64,000 bases of DNA from Cycloclasticus pugetii PS-1 (GTDB taxonomy: Bacteria > Pseudomonadota > Gammaproteobacteria > Methylococcales > Cycloclasticaceae): the NCBI RefSeq assembly GCF_000384415.1, contig NZ_ARVU01000001.1, positions 620,001 through 684,000 of the forward strand. Direction: 5' to 3'. Each line of letters begins with the position of its first letter. The stretch's first letter is position 1. A model generated the notes under the pieces. The model was not told the origin of the DNA. It saw nothing but the letters and a program-made list of their open reading frames with translations, and did not search any database. Below are positions 9,667 to 17,806 of the stretch, piece after piece. Both the position numbers and the translations under genes were made by a program.

Positions 9667-10405
9667 TATGATCTCCTGATAAATTTTCACTAAATACATG
9701 ACGAATACTTTTTTGTATATCTAAGGCAGCCTGCTTGGGATCTCGAGCATCACGAATAGGTCGCCCAACTACAATATGGTCGGCTCCATTATAAAAGGCT
9801 TGTTCAACGCTGACGACTCGTTTTTGGTCGTCATCTGGCTTATTATCGACGGGTCGAATACCAGGCGAAACAACCAAGAAGTTTGGACCTAATGAGTCCC
9901 GTAGTCCTGGGGCTTCTAGTCCAGAAGAAATAACACCATCACAACCCAGTTCAATAGCTCGTTTGGCACGTGAGGTGACGAGTTCTTCAACATCGCATTT
10001 AAACCCTAAGTCATCTAGGTCGCCCCTATCTAAACTGGTTAAGACGGTAACAGCAAGAACTTTCAGTTGGCCTTTTTGCTCAGCGGCAGCCTGCATAATA
10101 GCGTTGTTACCGTGTATGGTGACAAAATCAACTTTCTTATCGCTAAGCTGTTTAACAGCACGACCAACTGTTGCAGGCACATCAAAAAATTTGAGGTCAA
10201 CAAAGATGCGTTTATTTTGTTCATTGAGCCAGTCGATTAGCTCAAAATAATCACCAGACATGAATAACTCAAGTCCAATTTTGTAGAAAATAACGCTGTC
10301 GCCTAATAGCGTGACTAACGCTTTAGCCTGTGGAATATCAGGGACATCCAAAGCAACGATGAGTCGTTCATTAACAGGAATAGGTTTGTTAGAAAGCCAT
10401 GACAT
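9659..10405 (-). CDS. pyrF: Orotidine 5'-phosphate decarboxylase
   Basis: Converts OMP to UMP in the last step of pyrimidine synthesis. About 248 residues. The Asp-x-Lys-x-x-Asp catalytic signature is present in FVDLKFFDVPATV, with VALDVPD at the N terminus and the phosphate-binding VVSPGIRP and VVGRPI segments. The ORF extends to 10420, but ATG at 10405 is preferred because GGAG sits 9 bases upstream, whereas nothing resembling a ribosome-binding site precedes 10420. It overlaps the following phasin gene by 8 bases, an unusual partner for a pyrimidine gene. Confidence 0.94.
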   Translation of the reverse strand: MSWLSNKPIPVNERLIVALDVPDIPQAKALVTLLGDSVIFYKIGLELFMSGDYFELIDWLNEQNKRIFVDLKFFDVPATVGRAVKQLSDKKVDFVTIHGNNAIMQAAAEQKGQLKVLAVTVLTSLDRGDLDDLGFKCDVEELVTSRAKRAIELGCDGVISSGLEAPGLRDSLGPNFLVVSPGIRPVDNKPDDDQKRVVSVEQAFYNGADHIVVGRPIRDARDPKQAALDIQKSIRHVFSENLSGDHND

Positions 10406-10618
10406 GAGGCGCCGCTCCATAGTGTTTAAAGTATGATGGATATTATAACGCCCTGTCGCCCGCTTGCCGATGGAAATTTGTCATGGCATGGGTTAAGCAA
10501 ATATTCAGCTTTTTGGTTATGATGTACGTTATTAATGATAAGACAATAGCTAGCATGGCGAAGTATTTAAACTAACATTATAGCTAGATAAGGAAGCCGT
10601 TAAATTAGGGTTTGGATT

Positions 10619-13600
10619 ATGGGCATAAAAAAACATAAAAAGGGTTTAGGCCAGCAATTAAACCTTGCTTTGTTGATAGGAGCTATTTTTTTATCAGTCA
10701 TCTCATCAGCTTTAATTTCATATAAAGCCTATGAGCAAGAGCGGGCCGATTATGTTCAACACGGTAAGAGAGTAGCTGAAGCTTTAATCGATCAGCTTTC
10801 AACTCCTTTTTCTGGCGGTATTGAAGAACTATTAGGCTATTTAGCGACCCCTTTTTTTAAACTTGAGGGTGTGCAAAGCATCATTATTTTTGATGCAGAT
10901 TTCAAAGAAATATCATCAGTCAAAAAGAACACAGAGTATGAGTTAATAAGCGGCTGGCAAGATGTTGACTTGGAGGAAGCGAGGCTAGAGCGTGAGACGG
11001 AACAAGCCTTTTACTTTACCGCTCGGCTCAATAATAATGGGGAAATACCTGCTGCTTACTTAATGCTGATACTTGATAAGCCGTCCTTAATTCAGTATGC
11101 CCAGACACTATTTGTCGCCAACGTAGGCATTATTATTGCGGTTGCGTTGGTTTTATTAGTACTGATGAGCTTGCTAGTTCGGCGTTTAACAAGGCCGTTA
11201 AAAGACTTTTCATCGATCATGATTCAAGCAGCATCAGGTGAGATCGGGCTTAGAGCCGAACATGAGGTTGCTGCGGAACTTGGCCATATGTCTGAAGCGT
11301 TCAACCAGATGATGAAGGTGCTGGAAACGCGAAGTAGTGAACTTGAACAGTCGAGGGATCAAGCCGTACAAACAGCTAAAATTAAATCAGATTTTGCAGC
11401 GAACCTAAGCCATGAAATTAGAACGCCTCTTAATGGCATTTTGGGCATGGTTAATTTGCTCAAAGAAATGGGCTTGCCACAGCATCAGCATGAATACCTT
11501 GAGGTAGCCAGTAAATCAGGTGACTCCTTATTGCAAATGATCAATGATGTGTTGGACTTTAGTAAAATGGAATCGGGGAATTTTCAGCTGGCACTGGAGG
11601 ATATTGATTTAAGGTTGTTGCTTGAACAGCTAGCGTTGTTATATGCAGAGAAAATACAAGTTAAAGATTTAGAGCTTTGTTTGGATTTGCCCACCGACAA
11701 TGTAATGTTTGTTCGAGGTGATGCGGTAAGGATTCGACAAGTCATCAGTAATTTATTAAATAACGCGGTCAAATTCACAAGCCAGGGGCATATTACTTTA
11801 TCAGCAAAAATTGTGTCATCCTCAAAGGGGCGTTCTTTGATTGAGATAGCAGTGACTGATACGGGTATTGGAATACCGGAAGGCGCATTAAGTGAAATTT
11901 TTAGGCCTTTTGGTCAGGTCAGTGCAGAAACAACCAATCAATATGGTGGAACCGGACTTGGATTGACGATCGTTAATCAAATGACAAAGTTAATGGGGGG
12001 TTCTGTATCGGTTACTAGTGAAGTCAATGAAGGGTCAAGCTTCAGAGTATTACTTCCAATGCAAACGCATAATATTTCCTTCGAAGAACCTGCCGATGAG
12101 GTTGAATTATTGAGTGGAAAACGGGTGATGTTAATTGAACCGTTTGAAGAAACTCAAAATTATCTTGAAGGGATGTTCGATGCGTGGGGGGTTGAATGTC
12201 AAATAGTTAACAGTTTAGATGAGGCCATTTTCATCCTAAAGGACGAGTTAAAGTCGGGCAGAGGGTTGGATAGCTGCCTGTTTAATGTTGATTATAGTTT
12301 GGGGGATATGACTGCGTTTTTAGCGAGTTTTAAGGCGAATGAGGAATTTTCTGGTACAAAGTTAATTCCGATGGTCCGGTTTGGCAGCAAAATTAGCTCT
12401 GCAGACGAAAGCTTGCCGTTATTTGTAGGATCAATTGACCGTCCTGTACGGTATGAGAAGTTACGGATGACATTAATAGATGTATTCTCTGAAGGTAAGG
12501 GGAGCACGTCAGCGGAGATTGGGAAAAAACCCAAGATCAAGACATCAGATGTTTTGCAAAGTATAAAGGCCCTAGTTGTCGATGATAATGTGACTAACCA
12601 ACTGGTAGCCGAGGCAACACTAAAGGAAATAGGTATATCGTCTGATGTGGCCAATGATGGTCTTGAAGCACTGAATGCTTTTAAAGAAAAAAACTATGAT
12701 CTGATTTTGATGGATTGCAATATGCCAGTGATGGATGGGTATGAAGCAACTAAAGCAATCCGGGCGTTAGGCCTTAAGTGCCGGCAGCCGATTATTATTG
12801 CTTTAACGGCGAAAGATCAACCAGGTGACTTTGAACACTGTATTAATAGCGGGATGGATGACTATTTATTAAAGCCGTTTCAATTGTCAGCGTTATTGGC
12901 CAAGCTTGAAAAACTATTTGGTTTCCCTCTAATAGACGATGAATCATCAGGTATAGAGCTTGAAGTGTCAGAAGGCTCAGTAATTGTTGAATCGGCATTC
13001 AAGGAGCTCGTTGCTAATACTGGCAGTGGTATTCAACAAATTGTTCAATCCTATCTACTCGATACACCTATCTATATTGTTACCTTAATTGCCGCAATGG
13101 AGGCTGGTGATACAACAAAGTGTTTGGATGTGGCGCATAAAATTAAGGGCAGTTCACGTAACTTGGGGGCGGAAGATTTTGTATCTGTTTGTGTTGAAAT
13201 AGAGGAGGCCTGGTCTCGTAACACTGTTGATGAATCGATAATTGCGCCATTAGCTGAGCGGTTAGAAACAGAGTTCACCTTGGTTGAAGCATCTTTGAAC
13301 AGCAAGTTAGCGACGTTAGAACTTTCTGATACAGAACAAACAAAGCGAACGAAAGAAGTGGTGTTAATTGTTGATGATGATCAAAGTACGCGAATGACGG
13401 TAGCAAGTGTTTTGGAGCGCGAAGGGTATCAAGTTGAACTGGGTGCTAATGGTCGTGATGCAGTGAGGTTGTTTGAAGTGTTAAGGCCTAATGTGATTAT
13501 CATGGATGCAATGATGCCCATTAAAGATGGTTTTGAGGCCTGTCGAGAAATCAAGGCAATGCAGGGTGGTTCGGATGTTCCAGTGCTTATAACCACGGCC

Positions 13601-15046
13601 CTAGAAAGTGAAAAATCTGTGGATTTAGCCTATGAAAGTGGCGCCGCTGATTTTGTACCCAAGCCGATAAACTTGTCAGTTTTAAGACAGCGAGTGAGAC
13701 GTTTGTTAGACAAGCAGTTTGCTGATCAACATGTACATAAATTAGCTTATAAAGATGCATTAACGGGTCTACCCAATAGAACTGCTTTTGTTGAACAGTT
13801 TCAGCAAGAACTTGAACATGCCAAGAGAAAAGATTCAAAAGTGGCGGTTTTCTTTATTGATCTAGATCGGTTTAAAGATGTTAATGACAGCATGGGCCAT
13901 GAAGCTGGTGATATTCTGTTGAAAGCGCTATCTGGGCGGCTAAAAAACTGTATCCGCTCAGGAGATATGTTGGCACGAATCGGTGGTGATGAATTTGTGG
14001 TTGTATTAAGTGATATGACCGGTAAAACAGCGCCTGACCAGGTTGCTAAGGCCATGTTAAATGCGCTAAAAGAACCATTTAGCCTCGCCGGGAACGAGGT
14101 TTTTGCAGGGGTTAGTATTGGTTTGGCAATATACCCGGATGATGGTCTATCAAAAGAGACGTTGTTGAAAAATGCAGATACGGCGATGTATAGAGCAAAA
14201 GCCGCTGGGAGAAATACTTACCGTGCTTATACGCAGGAAATGAGTGAGGTATTAGAGCAAAGAATGCGTATTGAAACTGAGCTACGGAAAGTGTTGGCGG
14301 ATAATGAGTTATCGCTGTACTTCCAACCGAAACAAGACACATCAACAGCGGAAGTGATAGGCTCAGAAGCATTAGTTAGGTGGGAGCACCGGTTAAGAGG
14401 AATGGTATCACCAGCCGAGTTTATACCTGTTGCAGAAGAAATGGGGCTGATTAAAGAAATTGGTTTGTGGGTGCTAGACACCGCGTGCGCAACAGCAAAA
14501 AAGTGGCAACTAGAATTTGACTACTATGGCACTGTTGCAGTTAATGTATCCGCGGTACAGATGGCAGAGGAGAATTTTGTATCATTGGTTGGTATGTGTT
14601 TGGCTAAACATGAATTAGAACCAAAATACATAGAATTAGAAGTAACTGAAAGTATGGTGTTGGACAATATTGATGCGATGTTGGAAAAATTAAACGATAT
14701 TGCAGCAATGGGTGTGAGTATTTCTATTGATGACTTTGGTACAGGGTATTCGTCATTTAATTATCTTAAGCAGTTACCAGCGAACACCTTAAAATTGGAC
14801 ATGGAGTTCATCAAAGAGATACCAGAAAATGAAGCTGATATGGCTGTTGTTGATGGAATGATAGTGTTGGCACATAATTTAGGTATGAAGGTTGTGGCTG
14901 AAGGGGTTGAAGCACAAGATCAATATGATTTCCTAGCAGAGCATAGTTGTGACCTAGTTCAGGGCTATTTAATTAATAAACCACTGTCGGAAGACGAATT
15001 TATCGCAGAGTATGCCCGTTCAGCTAAAGAAGTAGGTCGCGTTTAA
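10619..15046 (+). CDS. BarA-like tripartite hybrid histidine kinase fused to REC-GGDEF-EAL
   Basis: A 1475-residue inner-membrane signalling protein joining a phosphorelay to c-di-GMP turnover. Membrane segments lie at about residues 14-35 and 165-187, with a periplasmic domain between, then HAMP (about 188-240). HisKA follows with His265 in NLSHEIRTPLNG, and HATPase_c to about 482 with its ATP-lid GTGLGL motif. Next come a degenerate receiver (about 500-625), an intact receiver (about 650-768, Asp699) and Hpt (about 785-895, His840). A third receiver (about 914-1032, Asp963) leads into GGDEF (1122-1126, inhibitory RSGD 1113-1116) and EAL (Glu1250, with NVS, EVTES, DDFGTGYSS and EGVE). Both catalytic domains look active. 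The first half matches BarA/GacS architecture; the second resembles a PleD- or RpfG-style output. It stands alone, divergent from pyrF. Confidence 0.93.
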   Translation: MGIKKHKKGLGQQLNLALLIGAIFLSVISSALISYKAYEQERADYVQHGKRVAEALIDQLSTPFSGGIEELLGYLATPFFKLEGVQSIIIFDADFKEISSVKKNTEYELISGWQDVDLEEARLERETEQAFYFTARLNNNGEIPAAYLMLILDKPSLIQYAQTLFVANVGIIIAVALVLLVLMSLLVRRLTRPLKDFSSIMIQAASGEIGLRAEHEVAAELGHMSEAFNQMMKVLETRSSELEQSRDQAVQTAKIKSDFAANLSHEIRTPLNGILGMVNLLKEMGLPQHQHEYLEVASKSGDSLLQMINDVLDFSKMESGNFQLALEDIDLRLLLEQLALLYAEKIQVKDLELCLDLPTDNVMFVRGDAVRIRQVISNLLNNAVKFTSQGHITLSAKIVSSSKGRSLIEIAVTDTGIGIPEGALSEIFRPFGQVSAETTNQYGGTGLGLTIVNQMTKLMGGSVSVTSEVNEGSSFRVLLPMQTHNISFEEPADEVELLSGKRVMLIEPFEETQNYLEGMFDAWGVECQIVNSLDEAIFILKDELKSGRGLDSCLFNVDYSLGDMTAFLASFKANEEFSGTKLIPMVRFGSKISSADESLPLFVGSIDRPVRYEKLRMTLIDVFSEGKGSTSAEIGKKPKIKTSDVLQSIKALVVDDNVTNQLVAEATLKEIGISSDVANDGLEALNAFKEKNYDLILMDCNMPVMDGYEATKAIRALGLKCRQPIIIALTAKDQPGDFEHCINSGMDDYLLKPFQLSALLAKLEKLFGFPLIDDESSGIELEVSEGSVIVESAFKELVANTGSGIQQIVQSYLLDTPIYIVTLIAAMEAGDTTKCLDVAHKIKGSSRNLGAEDFVSVCVEIEEAWSRNTVDESIIAPLAERLETEFTLVEASLNSKLATLELSDTEQTKRTKEVVLIVDDDQSTRMTVASVLEREGYQVELGANGRDAVRLFEVLRPNVIIMDAMMPIKDGFEACREIKAMQGGSDVPVLITTALESEKSVDLAYESGAADFVPKPINLSVLRQRVRRLLDKQFADQHVHKLAYKDALTGLPNRTAFVEQFQQELEHAKRKDSKVAVFFIDLDRFKDVNDSMGHEAGDILLKALSGRLKNCIRSGDMLARIGGDEFVVVLSDMTGKTAPDQVAKAMLNALKEPFSLAGNEVFAGVSIGLAIYPDDGLSKETLLKNADTAMYRAKAAGRNTYRAYTQEMSEVLEQRMRIETELRKVLADNELSLYFQPKQDTSTAEVIGSEALVRWEHRLRGMVSPAEFIPVAEEMGLIKEIGLWVLDTACATAKKWQLEFDYYGTVAVNVSAVQMAEENFVSLVGMCLAKHELEPKYIELEVTESMVLDNIDAMLEKLNDIAAMGVSISIDDFGTGYSSFNYLKQLPANTLKLDMEFIKEIPENEADMAVVDGMIVLAHNLGMKVVAEGVEAQDQYDFLAEHSCDLVQGYLINKPLSEDEFIAEYARSAKEVGRV

Positions 15047-15131
15047 GAAGAGTAACAACTGATCGTTAATGATGGCAGGCCTGCAACGGGTCGGTTATCC
15101 TAATGGTTTATTTTTAATAATAGAGTTTTTC

Positions 15132-15698
15132 GTGCATATTATTTACTTACATGGTTTTTGCAGTTCTGTAGATTCCTTTAAAGCGCAGTTAGTTAAAAGC
15201 TATATTGAGCGAAACAATGTTCATACCTTGTTTTTAAAAGATTTACCCCCTTCTCCAGCTCAAGCGATGTCCTTGGTTGAGGCGCACATAGCTTCGTTAG
15301 ATGATCAATATTGGGGTGTTGTTGGTAGTTCTTTAGGGGGCTTTTATGCAACGTATTTAAGTCAAAAGTATGCCAAGAAAGCAGTGTTAATTAACCCCGC
15401 TGTTGATGCGCATTTGATACTTGAAAAAGCCTTGGGGAAGAATACTAATTATCATACCGGAGAGAGCTTTGATTTTACTCTAACGCATCTCCAGGAGTTG
15501 CAGCAGTTACACTTACCAAAGCTTCAGCAAGCGCAAAACTTACTGTTACTCACCAAAGTGGGTGATGAGGTGTTGGATTTTCAAAAAGGGGTTGATTACT
15601 ACCAAGGTAGCGAGCAAGTGGTGCTTGAGGGCGGTGATCACGGCTTTGCTGATTACGAAAATTATTTAGAGAAAACATTCGACTTCTTAACTTCGTAA
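15132..15698 (+). CDS. YqiA-like alpha/beta fold esterase
   Basis: About 188 residues, UPF0227/YqiA-type small esterase. The family opens with a short strand and a YLHGFxSS loop; here that begins at GTG 15132 (V-H-I-I-Y-L-H-G-F-C-S-S). The ORF extends 63 bases further upstream, but those residues do not resemble the family, and GAG lies near the GTG, so 15132 is chosen. The nucleophile is the serine in GSSLGG. The acid and histidine are likely in TKVGDEVL and GGDHGF. Cytoplasmic; the physiological substrate is unknown. In E. coli the family sits beside parE and cpdA, which are not here. Confidence 0.8.
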   Translation: MHIIYLHGFCSSVDSFKAQLVKSYIERNNVHTLFLKDLPPSPAQAMSLVEAHIASLDDQYWGVVGSSLGGFYATYLSQKYAKKAVLINPAVDAHLILEKALGKNTNYHTGESFDFTLTHLQELQQLHLPKLQQAQNLLLLTKVGDEVLDFQKGVDYYQGSEQVVLEGGDHGFADYENYLEKTFDFLTS

Positions 15699-15782
15699 AA
15701 GGTTAAGTTTCATCATAAATCGGTTGTTATACAGCCACCATGTTTCAAATCGGCATGGATTAATTGAATTAGGATAGAGAAC

Positions 15783-16601
15783 ATGATTGAAGGCCATTTA
15801 AAGAAAATGCTCAGCACCTTGAGTAACCCTGTTGAATATGTATTGCCCATCGGTGATGAGCGTATTGGCTTGAACCAATATTTGGGTAAAACCATCGCGT
15901 TAACCTATGAAGGTGAGATCAATTGTCTAAATTGTGGAAAACGAACAAAGAAAAGCTATAGCCAAGGCTTTTGTTATTATTGTATGACTAAGCTGGCTCA
16001 GTGTGATTTATGCATTATGAAACCTGAAACGTGTCACTATCACTTAGGTACGTGTCGAGAACCTCAATGGGGCGAAGAGTTTTGTTTTCAAGACCACTTT
16101 GTTTATTTAGCAAATTCATCGGGCTTAAAGGTTGGCATTACTCGCCATACACAGGTGCCAACGCGTTGGGTTGACCAAGGAGCAACACAGGCCTTGCCCA
16201 TTTTTAAGGTGCGAACACGTCTACAGTCTGGTCAAGTTGAGATGGCTTTAAAACAACACGTGTCGGATAAAACTGACTGGCGGAAGATGTTAAAGGGCCA
16301 AGCGGACCATAAAAACCTATATGAACATAGAGACCGCCTTATTGAGGCTGCAGCCTCTGAGTTAAGCAATATTCAGGCGGCTAATAAAGACGGGGATATA
16401 GAGTTAATAAAAGATGCTAAGCAGGTAGAGATTAATTACCCCGTTGTTGAATATCCTCAAAAGGTTACCTCCTTTAATTTTGATAAAACAGCTAGGGTCG
16501 AAGGCCGTTTAATGGGCATAAAAGGACAATATCTAATATTAGATAGTGGGGTCTTAAATATAAGAAAGTTCACCAGTTACAAGGTTCAATTTGATGCATA
16601 A
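15783..16601 (+). CDS. DUF2797 protein with Cys-rich zinc-ribbon region
   Basis: A 272-residue cytoplasmic protein of the DUF2797 family, function unknown. Residues about 44-84 carry a cysteine-rich block (C-x-x-C, C-x-x-C, C-x-x-C and further Cys/His) that probably binds zinc. Downstream is the family hallmark GLKVGITRHTQVPTRWVDQGA, reminiscent of a GIY-YIG-like fold (my inference). It overlaps the following CinA-like gene by 8 bases, which suggests coupled translation. Confidence 0.8.
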   Translation: MIEGHLKKMLSTLSNPVEYVLPIGDERIGLNQYLGKTIALTYEGEINCLNCGKRTKKSYSQGFCYYCMTKLAQCDLCIMKPETCHYHLGTCREPQWGEEFCFQDHFVYLANSSGLKVGITRHTQVPTRWVDQGATQALPIFKVRTRLQSGQVEMALKQHVSDKTDWRKMLKGQADHKNLYEHRDRLIEAAASELSNIQAANKDGDIELIKDAKQVEINYPVVEYPQKVTSFNFDKTARVEGRLMGIKGQYLILDSGVLNIRKFTSYKVQFDA

Positions 16602-17805
16602 AACAGACAAGGCGCCTAGCGTCATTATTTTTTCACAAGGCGATGAAGTGATTACAGGTGCTTTGGTAGACACCAATGCTGCTTTTTTGGCTGATCAGTG
16701 TCGCTTGCTAGGCTTCGATGTTATTAGGCATATTACTGTTTCGGATGACTTAGCAGATTTGGTTCAAGTGCTTAAAGAAATAGATGCGATGGCTGATGTT
16801 TGTTTGTGTACAGGTGGTTTAGGGCCAACACAAGATGATTTAACCGCCGAAGCCTTTGCTCAAGCCTTTCAAGTAGAACTTGAAATGGATAGTGAGGCTT
16901 TAGTGATGATTGCTGAGTTTTTCGCGCAATTAAAAATGCCTATGGCCGATGTAAATAAGAAGCAAGCACTGTTGCCCACAAACTCGACACGAATTGATAA
17001 TCGTTGGGGAACGGCGCCTGGCTTTACTGCCGTCGGTCAGCAGTGCCGGTTTTACTTTATGCCAGGTGTACCGTATGAAATGAAACAGATGATGGAGACG
17101 TTTGTGTTGGCCGATTTACAGCGCCAATTTAAGCTGGAGCAGCCCCGTTTGATTACATTTCGAAGCATGGGCAAGGGAGAGTCTGATATCCAGCAAGCCG
17201 TTAATAGCTTAGAGATTGACAATGATATTCGTGTGAGTTTTAGAGCGGGTATGCCAGAGAATGAATTAAAGCTACTCTTTCCACAAAGCCATACCAAAGA
17301 GCAGGTTCAATATTGGGTTGATAACGTTAGTGATGCATTGGGTGCTAGCCTTTTTGCCATTGATGGTTGGGGTCAATCAGTCAGTAATTTACCGGATTGT
17401 GTCGATCAGTTAATGACCGAAAAAAAGTTGACACTGAGTCTTATTGAAACCTTATCGCAGGGTGATATCGCCCGCCAGTGCCAAGCAGATTGGTTATTAA
17501 CTTCAGCTGTTTATCCAAAAGTTTCAGGCATCCAAACTGCGTTTAGCACGGTGCAGCAACCCATTGGCGAAGCGTTGGCGCTTGAGATAGCAAAGGAAAA
17601 TCGTGCTCGGCATAAAACAGCGTTAAGCCTTGTGCAACTACATAAGAAAGTAAATGATACAACAGTGGCTGTTTTTACCGCAGTAGCAGATGCTCACGGC
17701 CACATTTCAAGCACAAAGGAAGTGTGGGGGAGAGCGCTACGTCAACAAACAGTAGCGTCAGCACTTGCGTTCAATTTAATTAGAAAATTTATTCAAAATC
17801 AATAA
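16594..17805 (+). CDS. CinA-like protein with degenerate C-terminal amidase domain
   Basis: About 403 residues. The N-terminal MoaB/CinA-like domain (about 1-170, with SQGDEVITG, DTNAAFLADQ and CLCTGGLGPTQDDLT) is well preserved; in characterised CinA proteins it acts as an ADP-ribose or nucleotide pyrophosphatase. The C-terminal domain, which deamidates nicotinamide mononucleotide in PncC-type proteins, is about the right length but lacks the ESCTGG signature; the corresponding stretch reads ETLSQG. The expected GxVxYS region is also unrecognisable, so deamidase activity is doubtful. The start is ATG 16594 rather than the TTG just before it. It overlaps the DUF2797 gene and ends 1 base before uup, so it is probably co-transcribed with both. 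Confidence 0.82.
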   Translation: MHKTDKAPSVIIFSQGDEVITGALVDTNAAFLADQCRLLGFDVIRHITVSDDLADLVQVLKEIDAMADVCLCTGGLGPTQDDLTAEAFAQAFQVELEMDSEALVMIAEFFAQLKMPMADVNKKQALLPTNSTRIDNRWGTAPGFTAVGQQCRFYFMPGVPYEMKQMMETFVLADLQRQFKLEQPRLITFRSMGKGESDIQQAVNSLEIDNDIRVSFRAGMPENELKLLFPQSHTKEQVQYWVDNVSDALGASLFAIDGWGQSVSNLPDCVDQLMTEKKLTLSLIETLSQGDIARQCQADWLLTSAVYPKVSGIQTAFSTVQQPIGEALALEIAKENRARHKTALSLVQLHKKVNDTTVAVFTAVADAHGHISSTKEVWGRALRQQTVASALAFNLIRKFIQNQ

Positions 17806-17806
17806 T

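Noticed and set aside
12292-12654. 120-codon minus-strand frame inside the hybrid kinase
   Set aside because: It lies entirely inside a well-supported gene and encodes no recognisable features; other internal antisense frames were dropped for the same reason.
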